Below are positions 1 to 7,000 of a stretch of 7,965 nucleotides of DNA, piece by piece (within the stretch, counting starts at the first letter, position 1; every line of letters begins with the position of its first letter). Origin of the DNA: Paraktedonobacter sp039923935 (lineage in GTDB: Bacteria; Chloroflexota; Ktedonobacteria; Ktedonobacterales; Ktedonobacteraceae); the NCBI GenBank assembly GCA_039923935.1, contig JBDTBU010000372.1, forward strand, positions 1 to 7,965. The letters run 5' to 3'. The notes below the pieces were generated by a model, which saw only the letters and a list, made by a program, of their open reading frames with translations, was not told the DNA's origin and did not search any database. The position numbers and the translations under genes are program-made.

Positions 1-477
1 GAGTGGCTCTACGCCAAGCACACGGTCTTCTACACCGATCTCCCGCATTACTTTATGGAGTTCGATCTGCTCGACAAAGCCAGCGACGCGTTTCTCAGCA
101 CCGAGCGGCGGCGCAACTTCCTGCGCCAATTGCCCTTTGTGATCTCCGTGAAAGTGCTGCACGAGGGTCCAGTCCGTACCATGCACACACTGAAAAATCT
201 GGTCGGGCCATCGCACTTTATCAAGCAAGACCAGAAGCAGCTTTTGAGCAAGCTATGCACCGAGCGGGGTCTGGATATCACGCGGGCCTTGCAAGAGACG
301 GAGACGAACGGGTTGATGGAGGGTCTGTACATCAAGGTTGAGGAAGAGGGCGTAGTCAAAGAGCGCTACAAATACGTGCGCGGCGGTTTCCTACAAACGG
401 TCTTCGATTCCGAGAGTCACTGGCTAGATCGCCCAATCTTGCCCAACAGCCTAGTAGCTGGGTGTGAGTTGTTTTAA
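1..477 (+). CDS. ATP-dependent RNA ligase, C-terminal part (5' end outside window)
   Basis: Frame 1 is open from the first base to TAA at 475-477, giving the last 158 residues of a nucleotidyltransferase-type RNA ligase. Seen: a motif III/IIIa-like block at fragment residues 5-22 (AKHTVFYTDLPHYFMEFD), motif IV EGLYIK at 107-112 and motif V RYKYVR at 122-127. These match, in order and spacing, the adenylate- and metal-binding elements of the RNA_ligase family (T4 Rnl2-like superfamily). The motif I lysine (KxDG) that becomes adenylated must lie upstream of the window, so catalytic competence cannot be judged. Ligases of this family join 5'-phosphate to 3'-OH RNA ends in the cytoplasm. The next gene encodes an end-healing HD-Pnk, so the pair probably forms one RNA repair operon. 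The methionine at 55 is internal and not the start. The family is fairly sure; the subfamily is not resolved. Confidence 0.85.
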   Translation, partial: EWLYAKHTVFYTDLPHYFMEFDLLDKASDAFLSTERRRNFLRQLPFVISVKVLHEGPVRTMHTLKNLVGPSHFIKQDQKQLLSKLCTERGLDITRALQETETNGLMEGLYIKVEEEGVVKERYKYVRGGFLQTVFDSESHWLDRPILPNSLVAGCELF

Positions 478-496
478 GAGCAATATGCTCGAACAT

Positions 497-501
497 GGAG
501 G
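497..501 (+). promoter_or_regulatory. Shine-Dalgarno GGAGG for ATG 507
   Basis: GGAGG sits 5 nt before ATG 507. The possible HD-Pnk starts have poorer sites. GTG 536 has GGAG at 531-534, only one base away, which is too close. ATG 566 has just AGAAG (557-561). This mismatch between the best site and the best gene start raises the leader/frameshift question. Confidence 0.6.
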
Positions 502-506
502 ATAGA

Positions 507-623
507 ATGGCACACGATACGAACCGATTTGGAGTGTGGCAACCGTGGAACCAGCAAGAAGTAATATGGCAGAGCAAAAAATACCATCAAACTGGACCTT
601 CCCAGGCTTATCGACAACCATAG
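507..623 (+). CDS. possible 38-aa leader ORF overlapping HD-Pnk start, or displaced N-terminus
   Basis: ATG at 507 is preceded by a strong Shine-Dalgarno site (GGAGG, 497-501, 5-nt spacer), the best one in this operon. The ORF encodes 38 residues starting MAHDTNRFGVWQPWNQQEVI and ends at TAG 621-623, inside the HD-Pnk gene. Its frame differs from HD-Pnk by one step. A run of six A (576-581) lies in the overlap, and a -1 shift there would join this ORF to the HD-Pnk frame. I recognise no family in it. It may be a translation-coupling leader, an N-terminal extension joined by frameshifting, the result of an indel, or chance. Confidence 0.3.
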   Translation: MAHDTNRFGVWQPWNQQEVIWQSKKYHQTGPSQAYRQP

Positions 624-1726
624 ATCACACACCCGACTGGTCCGCGCTCCAGACGCGCTTCTCCTGGTTGCGTGCAATGGATGGCGTGCCGCAAAGTCCC
701 ATCTATCATGCAGAGGGCGATGTGCTGATCCATACGCACATGGTCACAGAAGCTATGCTGGCCCTGACAGAGTGGCGTGAACAGTCGCCCGATTACCAGC
801 AAGTGCTGTATGCCTCGGCTATGCTCCACGATGTTGGCAAACCAGACTGTACGGTGATCGATGAAGATGGACAGATTAGCTCGCGTGGACATGCAAAAAA
901 GGGTGAGAAGATGGCACGCCGCCTGCTCTGGTTGGGCGAAGAGTTGTCCACGCCCGCGCCGTTTGCGTTGCGCGAACAGATCGCCAGGCTGGTACGTCTG
1001 CACGGTTTGCCGTTGCAATTCCTAGACAAGCCCGATCCCGTACGCACGATAATCGAGGCCAGCCAGTATGTACGCCTGGATCACGTCGCGCTATTAGCTG
1101 AGGCCGATGTGCGCGGGCGTATCTGCGCTGACCAACAGGAGTTGCTGGATCGCGTCACCCTTTTCCGTGAGTTCTGTCAGGAACAAGCCTGCTACACGGT
1201 CCCGCGAGCATTTGCCAGCGAGCACAGTCGCTTCACCTATCTGCACAGTGAGCGCGGCGACCCCGATTATGAGGCGTACGACGATACGTGCTGCGAAGTC
1301 GTGATACTGGCGGGCCTACCCGGCGTGGGCAAAGACACATGGATACGCGCCAACCTGCCCACTTGGCCGGTAATCTCGCTGGACGCGTTGCGTAAAGAGC
1401 TGGACATTCGTCCCGCCGCCGACCAGGGCTATCTGATCCAGGTGGCGCGTGAGCGAGCGCGGGAACTGCTGCGCCAACAGCGTTCGTTCGTCTGGAATGC
1501 TACCAACGTCACGCATATTGTGCGCCGCCGGATCATCGACCTGGCTCTGGCCTATCACGCTCGTACACGTCTGGTCTATCTCGACGCACCCTTCGCGGAC
1601 ATCCTGAGCCGCAACCGCACCCGGCAGGCGAGCGTGCCGGAGCATATCATTTACCGAATGTTAGGCCATCTGGAGATACCGAACATGCATGAGGCTCATC
1701 GCGTGGAGTGGATGCAGAATGGATAA
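566..1726 (+). CDS. HD-Pnk: HD phosphoesterase fused to 5'-OH polynucleotide kinase
   Basis: 386 residues from ATG 566; GTG 536 would add ten. ATG 566 is preferred because recognisable sequence begins just after it and GTG 536 has no properly spaced ribosome-binding site. The N-terminal HD domain (about 40-200) shows YHAEGDVLIHTH (47-58), the paired His-Asp of LHDVGK (H88/D89), SSRGHAKKG around H109, LHGLP (145-149) and AEAD with D181. The C-terminal kinase has Walker A GLPGVGKD (250-257), SLDALR with D273 and R276 matching the Asp/Arg pair of the T4 Pnkp kinase site, WNATN (310-314) and an arginine-rich lid SRNRTR (348-353). This order is that of HD-Pnk, characterised in Runella slithyformis, where the HD domain removes 2',3'-cyclic and 3' phosphates and the kinase phosphorylates 5'-OH ends. 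The adjacent upstream ligase would seal the healed ends. The biochemical role here is inferred from family and context. Confidence 0.85.
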   Translation: MAEQKIPSNWTFPGLSTTIDHTPDWSALQTRFSWLRAMDGVPQSPIYHAEGDVLIHTHMVTEAMLALTEWREQSPDYQQVLYASAMLHDVGKPDCTVIDEDGQISSRGHAKKGEKMARRLLWLGEELSTPAPFALREQIARLVRLHGLPLQFLDKPDPVRTIIEASQYVRLDHVALLAEADVRGRICADQQELLDRVTLFREFCQEQACYTVPRAFASEHSRFTYLHSERGDPDYEAYDDTCCEVVILAGLPGVGKDTWIRANLPTWPVISLDALRKELDIRPAADQGYLIQVARERARELLRQQRSFVWNATNVTHIVRRRIIDLALAYHARTRLVYLDAPFADILSRNRTRQASVPEHIIYRMLGHLEIPNMHEAHRVEWMQNG

Positions 1727-1748
1727 CAACTTTTCCATTTTTGAGCAC

Positions 1749-1776
1749 AAAAAAACAGTCACATGGGCGACTGCTT
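1749..1776 (-). terminator. intrinsic terminator reading leftward
   Basis: Read on the minus strand, CAGTCGC-CCAT-GTGACTG forms a 7-bp stem (one G-U pair) with a 4-nt loop, followed at once by seven T (A run 1749-1755 on the plus strand). On the plus strand the G-U becomes an A-C mismatch and no T run follows, so it acts leftward. It could end transcripts of the NB-ARC gene about 300 nt after that gene's stop. Confidence 0.65.
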
Positions 1777-1818
1777 CAACAACTCTTACAAGTATAGCAT
1801 ACTTTGGCCGAAAAATCT

Positions 1819-1845
1819 AGGAGGTGCATACACCTTCTGCTTTTT
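1819..1845 (+). terminator. intrinsic terminator of the ligase/HD-Pnk operon
   Basis: AGGAGGTG (1819-1826) pairs with CACCTTCT (1831-1838) around a CATA loop: 8 bp with one G-U pair. GC and five T (1841-1845) follow. It lies about 90 nt after the HD-Pnk stop and reads in the same direction. Five A upstream (1811-1815) mean it may also work weakly on the other strand. Confidence 0.65.
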
Positions 1846-2073
1846 AATACCGTTATCATTCAAAATAACAGTAGTGTGTATTGTCTAGCCTCTTTTTCTG
1901 GTATTACTCGTCGCACTCCTACCAGTCTACTGCGCGTGTGAACCAGATTTGCAAGTATCCACGCACCCAACATATCGCAGACTCCGGCATCCAAAAGGGA
2001 GATGAAGAAAAGATGGATGGTGCGCACTTTATGTGATGAAATAGATAGAACGCGTGCAATCTACTTCATCTAT

Positions 2074-3597
2074 CTATACATGGGTCATTAGCATTTTAAT
2101 AATTGTAGAGAGATGATAGTGTTCGAGAAACCCTAACAATGTGGGAGCATTCATAAGCAAAGGCTGATGTATATCCCTGGTAACAGCGATCTCAAAGGCA
2201 TGGATAATGAGTGGGAGATCTTGCTCCAGCGTGCAGAAATCCTGTTGATGGGTCTCTACAAGATGAACAGCAAACCTCACTAGACGGGCTTCTAGCGCGA
2301 GATCCGGTTCACACAAGCGAGCATAGTTGGCAATTGTCTGGGGGATGCGATAACGATCCCTACAGCAAAATTCAACCAGTCCACTATCGACCAGTAGATC
2401 AAGCGTTTCAGAAGAGATGTTCCCAACCGCGCAGACCGCCTCTTCCGAAAAAGTGGCGGGTTTTGGCGGGAAGATGGCGAGGATGCATAAGGCGTCCTGA
2501 GCACTGGTTGGGAGAGCGTGCACGCTCAGATCAATGGCCAAACGCACAGATAGAGATCTTCCGAGAAGATTACGAGACAGATACGCCCAGGGAGGAAAAG
2601 GCTCTTCCAGGTCGAAGCAGGCTTGGCTATTGGTGCAGAGAGAGTGAAGCGTCTGCGCCAGACGCCGTGGCGAGTTGCTGAGCGACTGTATATGCAAGTG
2701 GCGACTAAGCAGTGTCAGCACCAGGGGGAGACTCCCCACTTTTTCGATCAGACACTGTAAGCCATCAAAATGCTCCTGGTGCACGCGGGGAGAGATATGT
2801 TGAAAGAGCGTCAGACTTTCAGCTTCCGTTAGTTCGTGCAAATGCAGAACTTGTTCGCCAGCAAAGGTATGTGCCAGTTGGGGGAAACGGGTAGTGAGCA
2901 GATAGGCACACCGATTGCCCCCCAGGTGAGCAGTGATAGCGTCGGCTAGCGTCCAGGCGTCATCTAGGATGATGAGCATCCGGCGATCACCAATCTGTTG
3001 CTGCACATATTTGGCCCAGTCCTCTGGTCTAGTATCCCCTTGCAGATCAGAGAGATCGAGTTGCAGCACAGTTCCCCAGCGACTCAACAGTTCACCGAGA
3101 TGTGGAGTCGGACCCAGGCCAGCCCATAAGATACCATCGCAAAAGTACTGACGAATCTGCGGGTGATGTGCCAGCGCCAGCGCCAGAGCGGTTTTGCCCA
3201 CCCCAGGTAACCCAATGAGGGCATACGACGTCTTCTGAAGTGTACAGAGGTTGGTCACAACCTGTTGGAGCGCAACCTCGCGGCCAATTAAAGGGTACAA
3301 CTCAGATTGAGGCGAGGGAATGATGGGATCGCAGAAGAATGGCGGATGCTCTTGTCTTCCCTCGTGAGAGGCTGTCAGTTCTGATGCAGGTAATCCCAGT
3401 TCGGCAGCATCTTTGCCAAAGAGCGTATACAATTGCTTGCGAAAATAGGAGCCGGGAATGGTGGCTCCCCGTTCCCAACGGCTCACATTGCTTGATGTAG
3501 TACCGATATGATCTGCAACCTCTTGTTGGGACCAACGATGAGCAAGACGCTCCTCTGCCAACAGGGGATTAGGTATGGGCAGCCTGACCCTGCGCAT
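2074..3597 (-). CDS. XRE-HTH / NB-ARC (STAND) regulator, short form lacking TPR region
   Basis: 507 residues, ATG at 3597-3595, with GAAAGGT about 8 nt upstream. Seen: an XRE/Cro-type HTH (about 13-63) with WSQQEVADHIGTTSSNVSRW at its heart; a linker; an NB-ARC ATPase with Walker A GLPGVGKT (129-136), Walker B MLIILDD (207-213), sensor LLTTR (233-237) and a GxPL-like GSLPL (288-292); and a winged-helix region ending about 410-426 (RYRIPQTIANYA), where the MHD position reads IPQ. STAND proteins are nucleotide-switched hubs; an XRE domain suggests a cytoplasmic DNA-binding output. Relatives in Ktedonobacteria normally continue into a long C-terminal TPR array that senses the ligand. This one stops at LEHYHLSTIIKMLMTHV, about where those repeats should start, so it is either a natural short form or truncated. 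It is divergent from the Rhs gene and could control it; that is speculation from position. Confidence 0.88.
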   Translation of the reverse strand: MRRVRLPIPNPLLAEERLAHRWSQQEVADHIGTTSSNVSRWERGATIPGSYFRKQLYTLFGKDAAELGLPASELTASHEGRQEHPPFFCDPIIPSPQSELYPLIGREVALQQVVTNLCTLQKTSYALIGLPGVGKTALALALAHHPQIRQYFCDGILWAGLGPTPHLGELLSRWGTVLQLDLSDLQGDTRPEDWAKYVQQQIGDRRMLIILDDAWTLADAITAHLGGNRCAYLLTTRFPQLAHTFAGEQVLHLHELTEAESLTLFQHISPRVHQEHFDGLQCLIEKVGSLPLVLTLLSRHLHIQSLSNSPRRLAQTLHSLCTNSQACFDLEEPFPPWAYLSRNLLGRSLSVRLAIDLSVHALPTSAQDALCILAIFPPKPATFSEEAVCAVGNISSETLDLLVDSGLVEFCCRDRYRIPQTIANYARLCEPDLALEARLVRFAVHLVETHQQDFCTLEQDLPLIIHAFEIAVTRDIHQPLLMNAPTLLGFLEHYHLSTIIKMLMTHV

Positions 3598-3734
3598 ATG
3601 TTTTACCTTTCAGTGTTTGTCTTGAAGCAAGGAAATATGTAACACCATAATGAGAGAGGAAACCTTTCTTCCAGGCAGCGAAAGTTCTATTTGGTATTTG
3701 TCACTCTATAGGCACGCGAAAAGTAGAGAAATCG

Positions 3735-3762
3735 TTGCACTTTCTAGAAGAATATATATATT
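3735..3762 (+). promoter_or_regulatory. candidate sigma-70-like promoter for rhs
   Basis: TTGCAC (3735-3740) and TATATT (3757-3762) are separated by 16 nt and point at the Rhs gene. If real, the transcript starts near 3770 with a leader of about 260 nt carrying the hairpins at 3808-3846 and 3919-3941. The TATATT lies inside the 14-bp palindrome, so repressor binding there could block it. Match quality is modest. Confidence 0.3.
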
Positions 3763-3763
3763 C
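3750..3763. repeat. 14-bp perfect AT palindrome
   Basis: GAATATATATATTC is self-complementary over its full length and adjoins TTCTAGAA (3742-3749), itself a palindrome. It may be a promoter core, a protein-binding dyad, or both. Confidence 0.6.
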
Positions 3764-3802
3764 GCTCTCTTTGCATCCCGAAAACTGCAAAAAGAGAGAG
3801 CG
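3763..3802. repeat. bulged hairpin in rhs upstream region
   Basis: CGCTCTCT (3763-3770) pairs with AGAGAGCG (3795-3802) and TTGCA (3771-3775) with TGCAA (3786-3790). A 4-nt bulge lies on the right arm and the loop is about 10 nt. There is no T run after it, so it is more likely a regulatory or transcript-leader structure than a terminator. Confidence 0.5.
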
Positions 3803-3807
3803 GTCAT

Positions 3808-3846
3808 GTTTTCTAGTCACGCATTCCACATACATGACTAGAAAAC
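3808..3846. repeat. perfect 12-bp inverted repeat, possible operator
   Basis: GTTTTCTAGTCA (3808-3819) is exactly complementary in reverse to TGACTAGAAAAC (3835-3846), with a 15-nt spacer. The half-site centres are about 27 bp apart, roughly two and a half helical turns. A TTCTAG core recurs at 3742-3747. It could be an operator for a dimeric regulator, perhaps the divergent XRE protein, or an RNA hairpin. Confidence 0.6.
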
Positions 3847-3918
3847 TGATCAGCTGTGCTCTGTTCGATTCACTGCAACCTCAGTTACACTATTCTCACA
3901 GAGAGGTAGCATCTTTCC

Positions 3919-3941
3919 ACCCTTGTAGCTTATGCAAGGGT
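3919..3941 (+). repeat. 9-bp hairpin about 90 nt before rhs start
   Basis: ACCCTTGTA (3919-3927) pairs with TGCAAGGGT (3933-3941) with one T-G pair and a 5-nt GCTTA loop. No T run follows, so this is a leader hairpin rather than a terminator. It does not cover the Rhs ribosome-binding site. Confidence 0.5.
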
Positions 3942-4014
3942 TGCCACACTCGTACATTTGGACCTCATGTTGTCTTGTAATGCGGCCCTCTCATTGCTAC
4001 TGTATGAACTGATA

Positions 4015-4021
4015 AAAGGAG
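4015..4021 (+). promoter_or_regulatory. ribosome-binding site of rhs
   Basis: AAAGGAG lies 7 nt before ATG 4029. This fixes the start of the Rhs gene at the first ATG of the frame. Confidence 0.75.
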
Positions 4022-4028
4022 TACAGGC

Positions 4029-7000
4029 ATGTCTCAACAGCATGATGCTGGATCTCAATTACCGCACAGTGCGTCGATTTCGCCTCTGGAAGCGGTGCTG
4101 CCCTATTTCCGCCGTTATTGGAGTGTCTCTACTATCGCGCGTCTGTTTTTCACTTTCCTCATGACCAGCACCTTCGTGATAGGCAGTTGGGCGGCTTCGA
4201 CCACGCACGCGCAAGCGGCTACCGCGTCGGCGGTGCATCCGGCCATCGTCCAGACCCATGCCTCCCGGCTCGCGCCCGCTGCGCCGCTGATGATGAGCAG
4301 TAGCGGCACACTGGATGGCAACGGCGAAACGGGCTTTTACACCTACTTTGGGAAGGGCGTCAACGATCACCTCAAGGTTGAGGTCAATGTCGGCAACGGC
4401 AATCTGGTCGTGCATGCCAGTGATCTGCACATCCAGGGCACCAAGCTGGACCTCTCCATTGAGCGCTTCTACAACGCGCAGTCCAGCAGCACACGCGTCA
4501 CCGATCTCGCTCCCCATTGGAGTCTGAGTACCGGGGCCGATGTGTTCCTGCAATTCAATGGCGACGGTTCCATCACCTTCTTCGGTCCCAGCGGCGGAAC
4601 CGCACTCTTCAATCCCACGGGGACTGGGAGCTTCTTTGATCCTTTGGGACTCAACGCCACGTTGACCAAACCCGGCAGCAGCTATCAACTGACCTTCCAC
4701 AAAAACGGGGAAGTGTTGCTCTTCGATAGCAGCGGACGGCTCACCAACGACAAAGAGAAGAACGGGGATCAGATCAGTTTCAGCTACAACGGGTCCACCC
4801 ACCAACTGACCTCGCTCACCGACACCCAGGGACGTATCACCACATTCAGCTATAACGGCTCTGGCGAGCTGAGCACCATCACTGATCCCAGTGGACGCAA
4901 AGTGCAGTACGCGTATGATGGGAGCGGCAACCTGAGCAGATCCACCGATATGGCTGGGCAAATCACCAGTTATACCTACGCCGCTGGCAGTGCCACCCTG
5001 GTGAAGATCACCGATCCAGCCAACCACGTCATCCAGATCGCCTACAACGGCAACCAGGTCGCGACCCTGACCGATGCCACTGGAGCACAGACCAGCTTCG
5101 CCTATAGTAGTGGGCAGAGCGTGGTCACGGATGCGCGTGGCAACAAGACCACCTATCAGGTCGATAGCACGTCCAGAGTCACCCAAGCCACCGACGCGTT
5201 GGGTCGTAACCGTTCCGTGCAGTATTCACCCAACGATGATGTGACCATGCTTATGGATGAACTGGGCAACACCAGCCAGTTCCAGTTCGACGCCAATAGC
5301 AACATCACCTCCACCACCGAGGCCACGGGGGCGAAGAGCAGTTTCACCTACCAGGATGGCACGCACGCCTTCTATCCTACCGGCTCGACAGATGCCCAGG
5401 GCAGTTCCCTGGCCTACACCTATGATAGTCCAGGCAACATCACCTCGGCCAAAAACGTCACCTCTGGAGGAGCAGGGGAGACCACCACATCGACCTATAA
5501 CAGCAATGGCACCATTGCCAGCATGACCGATGGCAATGGCAACAAGAGTACGTATAGCTATGACAACGTGGGCAATCTGGTCAAGATCACACCGCCCAGT
5601 CCACTGGGAGCAACGACGCTGCACCAGGACGCGCTCAGTCGCACCACCAGCCTCACCGATGGCGATGGCAACACGACCAGCTACACCTACGACGCGCTGG
5701 ATCGCATCACCAAGATCACCTACGCCGATAGCTCGACCATCAGTTATGTGCGCGACGCGTCCGGCAATGTCACGAGTTTCACTGACAACACCGGCACCAC
5801 CACCTTCCACTATGATGCGGCCAACCGCCTCACGCAGAAGGTGATTCCCAACAGTGCCACGCTCACCTACACCTATGACGTGGTGGGTAACGCGCTCTCG
5901 TTCACGGATGCAAGCGGCACGGTCAGTTACAGCTACAATACCGTCAATCTCATCACCTCGCTGACCGATCCCAGCGGGGCCAAAACCACGTATGGGTACG
6001 ACAACAAGAACCAGCGCACCAGCGTGAATTATCCCAATGGCGTCGTGATGAGCCTGACCTACGATAGCGCGGGTCACGAAACTAGCATCATCGCCAGGCA
6101 TGGAAGTACCACACTGTCTGGGTATAATTATACCTACGGCACCACCGATCTGCGTCAGAACATGACCGACCAGGTGACGGGCTTGGTGAGCACCTATCAC
6201 TACGATAGCATGAACCGACTGACCCTAGACGCCGTGACCCAGGGGTCCACCCAGGTCAACGATTTCCAGTACAACTATGACAAAGCTGGCAATCGTACCT
6301 CGCAGACCATCAACGGCTCGCAGACGAGCTACAGCTACAATGCGGCGAATGAGCTGACGCAGCAAGGCTCTCTCAATTACAGCTATGATGGCAATGGGAA
6401 TTTGACGCAGCTAAAGATAGGTGCTCAAATAAGTGCCGCATACAGCTACAATGTCAAGAATCAGATGGTCAGCTTCCAGAAAGGCACGACAAAAAACATT
6501 GATCTCACCTATACTGGCCCGGACCAGACAGAGCGGGTGAGCTTTCGTTTCACAACCTTCGTCAACGCTCCTTTCGGCGTCAGTAGCCAGAATGACCCAA
6601 GTAGCGGAACCACCTACTTCACTCGTGAAAGTAATGGGAATCTCGTGAGCGAGCGCACATCCGCAGGGACGTTTTACTACCTGTTTGATGGCCTGGGTTC
6701 CGTTGTCGGCCTGACTGACAGCAACGGGAACCTGGTCGGCAACGAGCGTTACGTCTACGATCCTTATGGCAACATCATCAACACGGTGAACTCGCCGCAG
6801 ATGCAGAGTAACCCCTGGCGCTTCGGCAGTGGCTACACCGACGGCTTCACGGGTCTCACCAAGTTCGGCATTCGCTACGATGATACGAGTACGGGCCGCT
6901 GGACACAGCACACGCCGATTGGTGGCAGCTTGGCGGAGACGATCAAGGCGAACCCGTATGTGTATGTAGGGAATAATCCGGTCAACATAACTGATCCTTC

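Larger units (their letters stand above)
1727..2073. other. convergent intergenic region with two terminators
   Basis: 347 bp between the HD-Pnk stop and the stop of the minus-strand NB-ARC gene. It holds two terminator-like hairpins (listed separately) and, near 2035-2077, an ATAGATAG/CTATCTAT inverted repeat (2041-2048 and 2070-2077) that overlaps the stop codon of the NB-ARC gene. I see no convincing gene. The minus-strand frames do not contain the TPR sequence that would complete the NB-ARC protein. Confidence 0.6.
3598..4028. other. divergent intergenic region rich in inverted repeats
   Basis: 431 bp between the divergent NB-ARC and Rhs starts. Seen, left to right: TTCTAGAA (3742-3749), a 14-bp palindrome (3750-3763), a bulged hairpin (3763-3802), a perfect 12-bp inverted repeat (3808-3846), CTGATCAG (3846-3853), a 9-bp hairpin (3919-3941) and the Rhs ribosome-binding site (4015-4021). 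The short reading frames here have no credible ribosome-binding sites or protein-like content. This is where promoters for both genes must lie. Confidence 0.7.

Noticed and set aside
3..341. 112-aa frame starting at base 3
   Set aside because: It overlaps the ligase frame, which carries motifs IV and V. The alternative frame is rich in R, A, H and S and has no motif.
2002..2091. 29-codon frame with AAAAGGGAG directly before ATG
   Set aside because: The ribosome-binding site touches the start codon, the peptide has no recognisable content, and it overlaps the end of the convergent NB-ARC gene.
2211..2681. 156-aa plus-strand frame inside the NB-ARC gene
   Set aside because: It is fully antisense to a gene with clear NB-ARC motifs. 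Its composition (many R, P, W and S) is typical of a shadow frame.
3650..3980. two small plus-strand frames (63 and 81 aa) upstream of rhs
   Set aside because: They run through the palindrome cluster and have low-complexity, unconvincing protein content. This is a regulatory region.
4059..5186. 375-aa open frame on the minus strand, and a 324-aa one at 5226-6200
   Set aside because: Both lie antisense to the YD-repeat gene and are rich in V, G, I, A and R from complementing repeated codons. They have no domain or ribosome-binding site and are shadows of the Rhs gene.
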